DNA of 64,000 nucleotides from JANOMH01 sp031422295 (GTDB lineage: Bacteria > Pseudomonadota > Alphaproteobacteria > Rhodobacterales > Rhodobacteraceae), in NCBI GenBank assembly GCA_031422295.1, contig JANOQM010000056.1, positions 62,001 to 126,000 of the forward strand. The letters are read 5' to 3'. This document shows positions 33,852-41,910 of the stretch, one piece after another (the first letter of the stretch is position 1; every line of letters begins with the position of its first letter). Made by a program: the position numbers and the translations under genes. Below the pieces are notes generated by a model. The model was given only the letters and a program-made list of their open reading frames with translations. It was not told the origin of the DNA and searched no databases.

Positions 33852-35519
33852 TTAATTGCAGGGGTTGATCGTGAACCCTTTGGCGTAATCGGCCAGATGC
33901 TGCGCGCGTGTCGCATCATCCATGCCGCGCAATGCATTCAGTGGCGATCCGAGTTTGTGGCCGCGCACGTGATCGAGCGTCCACATATCCTTGTCGTCGA
34001 ACCGCAGATGCGGCTGCGGGATCAGGGTTTTGCCGTCGGAGCGGACAAAGTTCAGGTCGACAATCGCGTCGGCCAGATCCATGCCATCATACAGCGTTTC
34101 CCATTCACGCTTGCCCGAGAATTTGCCCATCGCAGGCGTTGGACGCCCTTGATATTCGTCAGCAAATGCCTCGACTGCGGTCCAGCGGTCAATTTCATGC
34201 GCAAAGGTGTGCAATTGACCGTCGATTTTGTCCACCACCATGTCCTCACGGATCAGGCAGGGCACAAGGCAAGACCAGCAACGATGCGGATAGGCATAGC
34301 CCACCTCTTCGTTGAACAGCAGAACCTTTTGTCCGGGCTTGGACAGTTTGGCATACCATTTCCAGAATTCGCCGAATTCGGCATACCAACCTGGATACTT
34401 ATGCTCAAACCATTCAAAGTCTTTCTCGGTCTGCGCTTCGATCCGCCAAAAGTTTACCGGCCAGCCCACTGCAAAGAATTGTCCAACCTTGTGGACGTAA
34501 TTCTTTTTGGTGATCCGTTCCCAGGCCGCCGTTACGTCATCATGATGGATTTTGATGCCGTATTTTTCCATCGGCAGCATATAGGTCCGGTAATAATCTT
34601 CATACACCCAGCGATGCCACATTTCGGCATAGCTTTCCTTGTTCTTGTCGCGGTCGGTGGTGCCGTATTCGATGAACGTGCCGATAGCCGCATCGACGAT
34701 GGCATGGTTCTGCCAGAAGGCATACTTCATGTCGCGTTCGATCAGCTGGTGGTTTTCCGGCTCTTTCAGTGCTGCCATCATCAGCGAATGGCCATTACCG
34801 ATGTGACGCGATTCGTCGGATTGGACGGATAGGAACACGGTCGGCAGGGCGTAATCGCCATTACGGGCGGCCTCGGACGGCATGGCCACGAACAGCGTAT
34901 TGGTGAACGCGGTTTCGGCCACAACGGTCAGATACATGCAGGCCGCCGTCATTGCGTCACCGGTGAGGAAGCCCTCGCCAAACTGGCGGCCAATGGTGGT
35001 GGCATAGCATTTGCCGAACGCTTCTTCGGTGATGTCGAAACCAGCGGGATCGATGTAGTTTTCCATATACCACTTCTTCAGGTTCATCTGAATCGTGGAG
35101 TGACGGAATTCATCGACCATCTGCATGGTAAAGCCGGTGCGCAGATCCTCGCCCGGTGCCAGACGGCTGACCATGGCCATGGAACGTGCGGCGCTGATTT
35201 CCGGAAACGGGATGATCGCGAGAAACAGCTTCATCCATTCGACCCAACGCGGTTCGACGTTGCGGAACATGTCGCCACGCAGGGCGGCATCCAACGCACC
35301 GTAAACCCGGTTGTCCTTTTCCTCTTGCATCGAGAAATAGGACCGCAAAACCTGCTTCATCGGGTCACGCGGGGCTTTGGTGATCTTGTAGTCGGTCGGG
35401 TAGGTCATCGCTTCCTGGACATAGGATGGGTTCCAGCCCAGGTCGGCGATCTTCTTGGTCGCATCGGCAACGGAAATGCCTTTTTGCGACGTGATCTTGT
35501 TCAGTGTCAGTGTCGACAT
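33852..35519 (-). CDS. mimA: Binuclear iron monooxygenase hydroxylase alpha subunit
   Basis: 555-residue catalytic subunit of a soluble diiron monooxygenase (propane/acetone/phenol type). The iron ligands can be placed as Glu107, Glu137 and His140 (DEFRH), Glu202, and Glu236 and His239 (DESRH). Their spacing (30, 3, 65, 34, 3) equals that of methane monooxygenase MmoX (114, 144, 147, 209, 243, 246). It inserts one oxygen atom from O2 into short alkanes, ketones or aromatics using NADH electrons from mimB. It is the first gene of an eleven-gene run and has a 371-base leader with repeated elements. Confidence 0.95.
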   Translation of the reverse strand: MSTLTLNKITSQKGISVADATKKIADLGWNPSYVQEAMTYPTDYKITKAPRDPMKQVLRSYFSMQEEKDNRVYGALDAALRGDMFRNVEPRWVEWMKLFLAIIPFPEISAARSMAMVSRLAPGEDLRTGFTMQMVDEFRHSTIQMNLKKWYMENYIDPAGFDITEEAFGKCYATTIGRQFGEGFLTGDAMTAACMYLTVVAETAFTNTLFVAMPSEAARNGDYALPTVFLSVQSDESRHIGNGHSLMMAALKEPENHQLIERDMKYAFWQNHAIVDAAIGTFIEYGTTDRDKNKESYAEMWHRWVYEDYYRTYMLPMEKYGIKIHHDDVTAAWERITKKNYVHKVGQFFAVGWPVNFWRIEAQTEKDFEWFEHKYPGWYAEFGEFWKWYAKLSKPGQKVLLFNEEVGYAYPHRCWSCLVPCLIREDMVVDKIDGQLHTFAHEIDRWTAVEAFADEYQGRPTPAMGKFSGKREWETLYDGMDLADAIVDLNFVRSDGKTLIPQPHLRFDDKDMWTLDHVRGHKLGSPLNALRGMDDATRAQHLADYAKGFTINPCN

Positions 35520-35890
35520 TATTGCTCACCTTTCATGAGAGAGGGTGTGTGGGCAGGCCAGTCGGCAAAGGTCAGAGAACTGCAGCCACATGGACCGGCA
35601 GCGATCCATATCGTTGAAATGTCAGTGAATTGTAGTTTCAACGCAGGCCTCCCTTCCTTCGTTCTTATGACCGTCCGGACATGTGGCCCGGCGGTGTCGT
35701 ATTTTTCGATTAGTCACTGTAGGACCGGAAAATCCGTGTCGCCAAACGGATAATTTTTTGTAACGAAGGGAGACGGAGTGTAACGAAACGTGACGCTGGG
35801 GCCGGGTTTTCGATTTCATTTTGTGCAACACGCGAACCGCCGCCTAATGGCCCAGGTAAGAACTTTTGGCTGGTTGGCAGGAGCGGTCAG
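35520..35890. promoter_or_regulatory. Divergent control region upstream of mimA
   Basis: No gene is supported in this 371-base gap. Two structures are visible. First, CGTTGAAA at 35612-35619 and TTTCAACG at 35636-35643 form a perfect 8-bp inverted repeat, 93-124 bases before mimA. Second, TGTAACGAA occurs at 35759-35767 and again at 35779-35787, exactly 20 bases (two helical turns) apart. The second copy continues as TGTAACG-AAA-CGTGACG, close to the perfect palindrome at 37585. These look like activator sites for the AcoR/MimR-type regulator encoded nearby. No convincing sigma-54 (-24/-12) promoter was found between them and mimA. Confidence 0.55.
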
Positions 35891-36214
35891 GTGGCTGACA
35901 TGGCAGACATTTCCGACAAGATGGCCGAGTTGCAGAAAATGCGGGTCGCGCTGATTCTGACGACAAGTGCCGAAACCTCCAAGCTGCTGAGCCGCCGCCA
36001 ACGGGTGTCGGGCAAAGAGATTGAGGTGATGTGTGCCGAGCGGGACATCGCGGAAGGTGCCGCAACTGCCCGTGACCAGGAGCGGCTTGAGGTGCTGTGG
36101 GCCGAGGATGCCAAACTGAAGGAAGCCTTGGCTGAATCCGAGCAGGACATCGCGAAGCTGGAAGAACTGATGGCGCAGGTGAACGCCGATATTGCGGCAC
36201 TGTGTCAGGCCTAG
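35891..36214 (+). CDS. Small coiled-coil protein of unknown function (GTG start)
   Basis: 107-residue protein, almost all helical with heptad-like patterns (KMAELQKMRVALILTT early; ERLEVLWAEDAKLKEALAES and DIAKLEELMAQVNADI late), so it is probably a coiled coil. The GTG at 35891 is preceded by AGGAG at a 7-base distance, better placed than the ATG at 35900. It is the first gene of a plus-strand set divergent from mimA and overlaps the start region of the beta-propeller gene. No family was recognised. Confidence 0.65.
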   Translation: MADMADISDKMAELQKMRVALILTTSAETSKLLSRRQRVSGKEIEVMCAERDIAEGAATARDQERLEVLWAEDAKLKEALAESEQDIAKLEELMAQVNADIAALCQA

Positions 36215-36226
36215 GTGGAGAACGGA

Positions 36227-37333
36227 ATGAAAGACGAACGCGCGCATCTGCAACTGTTTGACCTGATCGCCCGCGACTGGGTTTTGGCGTCCCCCGTGAC
36301 CGGCGTCACCTTTAACGCGAGCGATACTGCGGTTGCCTTTGCCTGCGCCGATGGCGCGGTTTTGCTGGCGGCGACGGCGGATAAAGAGGGCTCGAATATC
36401 CGCATCCGGCGCGCTGTCGATACCGCCCGGCTGACCATCGCGCCGCGCAGCAAACCCGTGGCGCCGCTAAAAGCCGCTGATTACAGCGCCGGCCGCAGTT
36501 CCGCCGTGGTGCCGCATGGGGCGAATAATTTTGCTTTTGCCAAGGACAATGGCCGGATCAACACCCTGACCCCCGGCGGCATTGCGGTGCATCTGCCCGC
36601 CAAAGCGCCGGGTGCGATCAATGATGTGGCGCTGTCGCCGGATGGGGCGATGCTGGCTTATGCCTGTGGCGATCAGGTGTTTGTGACGGCCAGCTATGCC
36701 AACTTGGCCGTTACGCTGACCGCACCCGCCGTTGTCACCGGGATCGGCTTTTCGCCGGATGGCCTGACGCTGGCTGTAGCCCATAATGGGGGCGTGTCGC
36801 GCTGGGGCGTCGCGGCGTTGGATCAGGCCGCCGCGCACACACCGATTGCCGGGTCGCCGACCGGGGTCCTCTGGCACGCGGGGGGTGGGTGGTTGGCCAC
36901 CAGTCTGGGTCCAGGCGGTTTCTGCCTGATCGAGACGCCCAGCAATGCCGCATTCATCTACGGCAATTTTCCAGCCCCCGTCGGCAGCATCGGTTTCAAC
37001 ACCACGACCAACTCTGTCGTCGCCGCCGGGGCCTATCGGGTGGTGGCCTGGGGGCTGGCGGACCAAGCCCCTATCACATCGGCAAAGGCCGGGCTGGTGC
37101 TGATCACGGCGATTGCGACCTGCCCGACGCGCAACCTTGTGGCCGTAGGCTATGCCAATGGTCTGCTCAGTCTGGCGGAAATTGGCCGACCGTCCGAGAT
37201 TCTGCTGCGCGAAAACACCGGGGCCGGGGTCACGGCGATGGCCTGGTCCACCAATGGGAAATTCCTTGCATTGGCCGGGGCCGATGGGTCCGCTGCATTG
37301 GTCGAATTCCCCGACAGCATGTTCAAATCCTGA
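36227..37333 (+). CDS. WD40-like beta-propeller protein
   Basis: 368-residue protein made of repeated blades, for example GVTFNASDTAVAFACADGAV, then DVALSPDGAMLAYACGDQVF, then GIGFSPDGLTLAVAHNGGVS, then AMAWSTNGKFLALAGADGSA. Spacing fits a seven-bladed WD40-type propeller, usually a platform for protein complexes. The ATG at 36227 has GGAG six bases upstream. There is no signal peptide, so it is cytosolic. It follows the coiled-coil gene directly and lies 12 bases before a 72-residue protein gene. Its position between mimA and the regulator suggests an assembly or regulatory role in the monooxygenase system, which is inference. Confidence 0.75.
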   Translation: MKDERAHLQLFDLIARDWVLASPVTGVTFNASDTAVAFACADGAVLLAATADKEGSNIRIRRAVDTARLTIAPRSKPVAPLKAADYSAGRSSAVVPHGANNFAFAKDNGRINTLTPGGIAVHLPAKAPGAINDVALSPDGAMLAYACGDQVFVTASYANLAVTLTAPAVVTGIGFSPDGLTLAVAHNGGVSRWGVAALDQAAAHTPIAGSPTGVLWHAGGGWLATSLGPGGFCLIETPSNAAFIYGNFPAPVGSIGFNTTTNSVVAAGAYRVVAWGLADQAPITSAKAGLVLITAIATCPTRNLVAVGYANGLLSLAEIGRPSEILLRENTGAGVTAMAWSTNGKFLALAGADGSAALVEFPDSMFKS

Positions 37334-37345
37334 AAGGCATAACAC

Positions 37346-37564
37346 ATGGCAACCGAAACCACAGTTGAACTGACCGCCGACGAGGTCAGCAAAGATGCGT
37401 TCTTTCAACGCATTGCGTTGATTGGCGAAGAAATGATTGCCGCCCATGGCCGCGATTTTTCCACCGGCGCCTTTGTGCTCGCGGCCCGCTGGATCAGCGA
37501 TGGCCGGTTGGGGGGCAAGGTGAAACCGCCGCCCGAAACCAACCACGCATCCCGGCCTAACTAA
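37346..37564 (+). CDS. Small hypothetical protein
   Basis: 72-residue protein of unknown function. It is acidic and helical in its first half (LTADEVSKDAFFQRIALIGE), with a Pro/Lys-rich tail (KVKPPPETN). It starts 12 bases after the propeller gene, so it is probably co-transcribed. No family was recognised. Confidence 0.55.
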   Translation: MATETTVELTADEVSKDAFFQRIALIGEEMIAAHGRDFSTGAFVLAARWISDGRLGGKVKPPPETNHASRPN

Positions 37565-37584
37565 CAAGCGCCTCATCAAGTGCG

Positions 37585-37601
37585 TGTAACGGATCGTTAC
37601 A
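37585..37601. promoter_or_regulatory. Palindromic activator-site candidate TGTAACG-N3-CGTTACA
   Basis: Perfect 7-bp arms around GAT, 121 bases upstream of the next gene start (37722). A near copy (TGTAACG-AAA-CGTGACG) lies in the mimA control region at 35779-35795. Sharing the site suggests a common regulator, probably the AcoR/MimR-type protein encoded at 38279. The rest of 37602-37721 holds only a plausible AAGGGGAG ribosome site. Confidence 0.6.
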
Positions 37602-37721
37602 TTTGGTGCCCGTTCAGGCCCGCCGCATTTGATGTGCCGCAGAATCGCTAGCCTGTGTTAGCGTTGCAACGTCACTGCGGCAAATCGCCACCGCATCGAA
37701 ATCCAAGGGGAGTGTGGCTGC

Positions 37722-38198
37722 GTGGACATCCATTCCAAAAAGTCCGGCCCCCGCGCCGAAGATCAACAGGCCAAACAGCATCTTGCCCGCAATTGGGGCA
37801 CGATTGAAAAGCTGGCCGACACGCTAAGCGGCGGCAAGTACTCTGCCGACAAGGCCAAGAAAGCCGCGCCCGGACCGCAAGCCCAGGGGCTGATCATTGT
37901 AGATCAGGCCCGCGCCCGTCTGCCCGACGTGCCGGTGCCTTATCTGCGGATCAGCACCAATGGCCGGGTTGTGCTGGCCGATAACAGTTCCGGCATTCAG
38001 TTGCATTTTCTAGGTCAGATCAAGCGGATCAATGGCACGATGCAGTTCGTCATCGCCACGGCCGAGAATGGTTTTTTCAGCCCGCTGGACGCCGATCTGC
38101 AGGCTAAGATCGCCGATCTGGCGCACCGCACAGTGAACCGGGACTATTCCGAAGACGACCTGGCGCAGGATATCAGAACCCGGCTCGACATTACGTAA
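37722..38198 (+). CDS. Hypothetical protein (GTG start)
   Basis: 158-residue protein of unknown function. A basic N-terminus with KQHLARNWGTIEKLADTLSG is followed by a beta-rich middle (LIIVDQARARLPDVPVPYLR, then GRVVLADNSSGIQLHFLGQI) and a helical end. GTG at 37722 has AAGGGGAG upstream. It is preceded by the palindrome at 37585, so it may be co-regulated with the monooxygenase, and it is followed after 80 bases by the regulator gene. Confidence 0.65.
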   Translation: MDIHSKKSGPRAEDQQAKQHLARNWGTIEKLADTLSGGKYSADKAKKAAPGPQAQGLIIVDQARARLPDVPVPYLRISTNGRVVLADNSSGIQLHFLGQIKRINGTMQFVIATAENGFFSPLDADLQAKIADLAHRTVNRDYSEDDLAQDIRTRLDIT

Positions 38199-38278
38199 CA
38201 ACGGGGCCGTTCGCCCATGCAAGACGAGGACGCGAGGTTTGCGCACAGACTACGATTAAATCCAGGGGAGGGGATTTA

Positions 38279-40312
38279 ATGATAAGTTCGGATCAACGTG
38301 CGCGTCATACCGGATCGAGGGGCGGTTCCCGGCCCGGCTTTGACTTTGCCGACGTGGACCCGCAGGAGACCTCAAAGGCGTGGAACAAGTTTCTCGCCAA
38401 CCGCAATGCCCCCAGCCTGCCGCTGACCGGGGTCCGGTCGGTGATTTACCAATCGTGGGTGCGCAGCAACACCACCGGCATCAAGCCCGATCAGTTCGCC
38501 GCCCCGTCGCTGGAACGCAACACCCCGATCAGTAAATCCACCTATGACCACGCCGAATTGCGCCGCGCCACGCGCGCATCGCTGACCCAGATCGGCGAAT
38601 TGCTGTCCGGGGCCGAGGCGATGCTGATCCTGACCGATGCGGATGGCGTGATATTAGAGACGGTGGGTGACAGTTCCACCTTGACCAAGGCCAGCAAGAT
38701 CAACCTGAGCGTCGGCGGGTTATGGAGCGAACATGCATCCGGCACCAATGGCATCGGCACCGCGCTGTGGGCGGGCCAGCCGGTTTATGTGCATGGCGAA
38801 GAGCACTTCTGCGAGGGAATGAAGGCGTGGAGCTGTGCCGCCGCTCCGATCCGCGACCCGATTGACCGGGGCATCATCGGGGTGATCAACCTGTCCGGCC
38901 TGACCCGGATTTTCCAGAAACACAACGCCGCCTTTGCTGCCACCGTGGCCCGCGATATCGAGGTGGCACTGGAACATGAACAGGCATTGCTGAACATGAG
39001 GCTGATGGAGGCTATCGGCGGCCTGTCGCCAACCCGCAACAACGAACCGCGCGACGGGCTGGCCGTGGTTGACCGCTTTGGGCGGCTGATCTTCAACCGC
39101 AACTCCGGGCTGGAGGTGGGCCGGTCCGACCGTGATCTGGGCCTTGGGGCGCGGTTTCTGGACCTGCGTGATGGGTTGTCCGAGGAAAAAATCCTCGCGT
39201 CCCTGCCTGCCGACCACGGCTGCAAGGATATCCAGCTGATTCATCTGAACGGCGAGGTCAAAGGCGCTGCGTTGATGTTCAAAGCCGCGCATATCGCGTT
39301 CGAGCGCCCTAAACCGTTGCCCAGTCCGGCATCGCCCGGGGTCATTATCACCGGGTCTGATCTGAAAATCGTCGGGCGCAGCGACGCTATTCTTGAAGCG
39401 CTGGATACCGTTGACCGCATCGCCTGCGTCAATACCCCAACCCTGATCGAAGGTGAAACCGGGGTCGGCAAAGAACTGTTTGCCCGGCTGATCCATTCGC
39501 GTATGGTTCCCGGCCAGACGTCACCGTTTCATACGGTAAACTGTGCTGCATTGACCTCGCAGATGCTGAACGAGGGGGTGCTGCTGGCACCGGCCAAGGG
39601 CAGCCTGGTGCCGGTCTGTCTGGATGAGATCGGCGAATTGCCGGTGGATATGCAACCCTTCCTGCTGCGCCTGCTGGAGGACCGGATGACCGGGCTGCAA
39701 GGCCCCGGCGAGACGGACCAGACCGTACGCGTGCTGTCGCTGACCAATCGCGTGCTGCTGGACGAGGTCGAGGCGGGGCGGTTCCGGCGTGATTTGTTTT
39801 ACCGGCTAAGTACCGTCATTCTGAAAGTCCCGCCATTGCGCGACCGGGGCGATGATATCCTGCTGATTGCCGACCATTTCAACCGCAAGATCAGCACGGA
39901 AACCGGGCGTGATCTGCTGGTTTTCGCGGCAGAGGTGCAGGGTGCCCTGATGACCCACCTGTGGCCCGGCAATGTGCGCGAATTGCGCAATCTGATTGCG
40001 CGCCTGCACTATCTGGCAAAATCCCGCAACGTGGCACTGGCCGACCTGCCCCAGGAAATAACCGCACCGGTCAGGCCCAAGAGCCCGGACAGCCACGCTG
40101 CACAGGCCCAGGATCGGCGGCTGGCCAGCACGATGTCCCTGAAACACGCCGAAGTGATCCTGATCGAAAACTCGCTGGTGCAGCACAATGGCAATATCAG
40201 CAAAGCCGCCCTCTCGCTCGGCATATCCCGCCCAACGTTATACCGCAAGATTCAAACGCTCGGGATCGCCGGTGGACCCGACCCTGATCCGACGCGGATC
40301 AGCCGGGATTAA
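38279..40312 (+). CDS. mimR: AcoR/MimR-type AAA+ regulator lacking the GAFTGA loop
   Basis: 677-residue regulator. An N-terminal GAF-type sensor part has GGLWSEHASGTNGIGTALW and CAAAPIRDPIDRGIIGVINL, as in AcoR. The AAA+ domain has Walker A EGETGVGKE near residue 392, Walker B VCLDEIGELP near 448 and the arginine region FRRDLFYRLS. A Fis-type helix-turn-helix is at the end (NISKAALSLGISRPTLYRKI). Between NCAA (421) and LDEIG (448) there are only about 27 residues; the usual loop with ESELFGxxxGAFTGA is deleted. It therefore should not remodel sigma-54 polymerase and probably works with another sigma factor. MimR controls acetone-responsive mim genes in mycobacteria. GGGGAGG precedes the ATG. 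Confidence 0.88.
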   Translation: MISSDQRARHTGSRGGSRPGFDFADVDPQETSKAWNKFLANRNAPSLPLTGVRSVIYQSWVRSNTTGIKPDQFAAPSLERNTPISKSTYDHAELRRATRASLTQIGELLSGAEAMLILTDADGVILETVGDSSTLTKASKINLSVGGLWSEHASGTNGIGTALWAGQPVYVHGEEHFCEGMKAWSCAAAPIRDPIDRGIIGVINLSGLTRIFQKHNAAFAATVARDIEVALEHEQALLNMRLMEAIGGLSPTRNNEPRDGLAVVDRFGRLIFNRNSGLEVGRSDRDLGLGARFLDLRDGLSEEKILASLPADHGCKDIQLIHLNGEVKGAALMFKAAHIAFERPKPLPSPASPGVIITGSDLKIVGRSDAILEALDTVDRIACVNTPTLIEGETGVGKELFARLIHSRMVPGQTSPFHTVNCAALTSQMLNEGVLLAPAKGSLVPVCLDEIGELPVDMQPFLLRLLEDRMTGLQGPGETDQTVRVLSLTNRVLLDEVEAGRFRRDLFYRLSTVILKVPPLRDRGDDILLIADHFNRKISTETGRDLLVFAAEVQGALMTHLWPGNVRELRNLIARLHYLAKSRNVALADLPQEITAPVRPKSPDSHAAQAQDRRLASTMSLKHAEVILIENSLVQHNGNISKAALSLGISRPTLYRKIQTLGIAGGPDPDPTRISRD

Positions 40313-40742
40313 CCGAAAATTCTGAAACTGACCCCCCCGGGTGACCAGACCGGCAAGACGCCCCTGCATATAGCCAAGCAAAGCCCGGTTTGCTGCCAGC
40401 TTTCACCTCCGCATCGTCCATGACCACACGGGTTTGCGTCGTCATCTGCGTAAAATCAGGGTTCAGGCCCGAATAATTCGCGCGCCCAAATACGCTCTGA
40501 TCATCGCTACCATGACTGGTAGCGGCCAACAGAACGCCGACGCTGATGCGCGGCTCGATCAGGTTCACATCCCTGGCGTTCGCATCATTTGGGTCCGTCA
40601 GCCGCGCCGCAAGCAACATGCCGACAGTTTGCGCACCCATCGAATGCCCGAAAGCGGCAATCCTGCCGTGGTCAATTCGACCCCGCGAATGACGGAACGG
40701 ACGCTTCGATCGCCTCAAGCTGGTCGAGGTTCAGTACAGATG
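40299..40742 (-). pseudogene. Remnant of an alpha/beta-hydrolase gene
   Basis: The minus strand has the nucleophile elbow FGHSMGAQTVGMLLAARL and a downstream RISVGVLLAATSHGSD segment. Just before the elbow the frame changes: VLNLDQLEAIEASVPSFAG reads in a different frame, near 40680. The N-terminal half is missing and the C-terminus is short. It overlaps the end of the regulator gene by 14 bases in tail-to-tail orientation. Confidence 0.65.
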
Positions 40743-40787
40743 TGACGGACGCTTGCTTGCCTCCCACCAAATTGGTCTTTTTCCGTC

Positions 40788-41120
40788 TCAGCCTCGCGGC
40801 GGTTTGCTGCGCCACGCCAGCGACTGTTGGTTTAGCACTGACAAATCCACTTTATCCGCGATGATCTGTTCGCAAAGCCGGATCGCAAGTGCGGTCTGTG
40901 TGTGACTGAGATGCTTGTAGGCCGGACGTGCGATGTGATCGTACCACACCCCGCCGCAAACGGTGTCGAGCACGATGCGCTGAAAGCAGTGGTCGTTTCG
41001 GACCGGCCAGTGGCTGTTGGTGGTTCGCGCCAGCTTGGGCATGACTTTGCGCGTAAGGTGCAGGTATTCCAGCACCAGATTGGCTGGGGCTATCCCCGGT
41101 AAATCGAAACTGAGTTGCAT
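40788..41120 (-). CDS. Hypothetical protein, possibly N-terminally truncated
   Basis: 110 residues from the ATG at 41120: NLVLEYLHLTRKVMPKLA, then NDHCFQRIVLDTVCGGVWYD, then AIRLCEQIIADKVDLSVLN. The composition and the ordered helices look like a real protein, but I do not recognise the family with confidence, and the start has no good ribosome site. It lies beside a hydrolase remnant, so the front of the gene may have been lost. Confidence 0.45.
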   Translation of the reverse strand: MQLSFDLPGIAPANLVLEYLHLTRKVMPKLARTTNSHWPVRNDHCFQRIVLDTVCGGVWYDHIARPAYKHLSHTQTALAIRLCEQIIADKVDLSVLNQQSLAWRSKPPRG

Positions 41121-41500
41121 CTTGGCTTTCGCTGGCAGGCGGGATTTGGGCGCATCCGGCCCAGTGAGGCGGAACATAGGTCTCGATCCGCCGGAAGCCA
41201 CGCGTGCGGCTTGTTGGCCACCGTTCCAACCACACCGGTTTTTGTACAAGGTGTTGATATGGCGGGGCGTTGCAACGGTCGAGTTGCATGACAGTGGTGC
41301 CTGCGATTGCGGGCTGCGATGTAGCCTACGACTCTGAACCAGATCATGCTGGCATAAGCATTCGGTGCGAACGCGTTGATCGGCCTCTGCTTTGCAGCAA
41401 GGGGGCAGTATGGTTGATACCGGACACTACCTTGCACAGATGCGGGCAACGGCACCACCGTATGCTTGACTTGTCGCGCGGCCACGGCAAATCCGCTTTT
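41121..41500. other. Gap with no supported gene
   Basis: About 380 bases with only short overlapping frames on both strands and no recognised family. It separates a remnant-rich region from the TIGR03643 gene. Confidence 0.6.
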
Positions 41501-41713
41501 ATGGCAAAACGCATATTTGATCCCCCAACGATCAGCGAAATCATCGAGATGGCGCTAAGCGACCATGTCAGCTTTGATCAGATCCGCGCTCTGCACGGGC
41601 TTGGTCCGGATGAGGTAAAGACACTGATGCGGCAAAATCTGAAATCCGGCAGTTACCGCGCATGGCGCAGGCGAGTAAGACAGTTTGCCGACCGGCGCGA
41701 GGTTTACAAGTGA
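41501..41713 (+). CDS. TIGR03643/DUF2805 family small protein
   Basis: 70-residue protein: TISEIIEMALSDHVSFDQIR, then GLGPDEVKTLMRQNLKSGSY and RAWRRRVRQFADRR. This matches the TIGR03643 (DUF2805) family of small proteins with a helix-turn-helix-like pattern (IIEMA...F..I....GL...EV...MR..L...S...WR.RV). Function is unknown. In related bacteria it is often found near photolyase and DUF427 genes, as here. It converges with and overlaps the truncated DUF427 gene by 10 bases. Confidence 0.75.
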   Translation: MAKRIFDPPTISEIIEMALSDHVSFDQIRALHGLGPDEVKTLMRQNLKSGSYRAWRRRVRQFADRREVYK

Positions 41714-41910
41714 AGCTGGGTCATCACCCCTGGGATATTCCCGGGTGGCAGGTAATAGGTCGGCGCGTGGTACGTCCCGAGCACCCGCAGGGCGTGCGTG
41801 GTGTCGGCGACAATTACACCGCCAAGCCGGACAATGATCGGCTGCGGCAGGGGTTCTATTGCAGGCGGGCGGGGGTAGGATTGCACGCTTTCGCGGGCAA
41901 GATCGGTCAT
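41704..41910 (-). pseudogene. Truncated DUF427-domain protein
   Basis: 68 residues beginning MTDLARESVQSYPRPP, then RLGGVIVADTTHALRVLGTY and HAPTYYLPPGNI, which is the first half of a DUF427 domain. It then stops after GVMTQLHL; the conserved second half with the FCEWKG-type motif is missing. The start overlaps the methyltransferase stop (ATGA), so it was the next gene of that operon. The convergent TIGR03643 gene begins where it ends, suggesting a deletion joint there. Confidence 0.65.

Noticed and set aside
33741..34832. Long plus-strand open frame of 363 residues
   Set aside because: Antisense to mimA, whose iron ligands and length are fully conserved.
35824..35840. Sigma-54 promoter candidate on the minus strand (GG-N10-GC with TTGCA at -12)
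   Set aside because: The -24 part is weak, it lies about 300 bases from mimA with the putative activator sites downstream of it, and the regulator lacks the GAFTGA loop needed for sigma-54.
36467..37579. Minus-strand open frame of 370 residues
   Set aside because: Antisense to the beta-propeller gene, which has regular blade repeats and a proper ribosome site.
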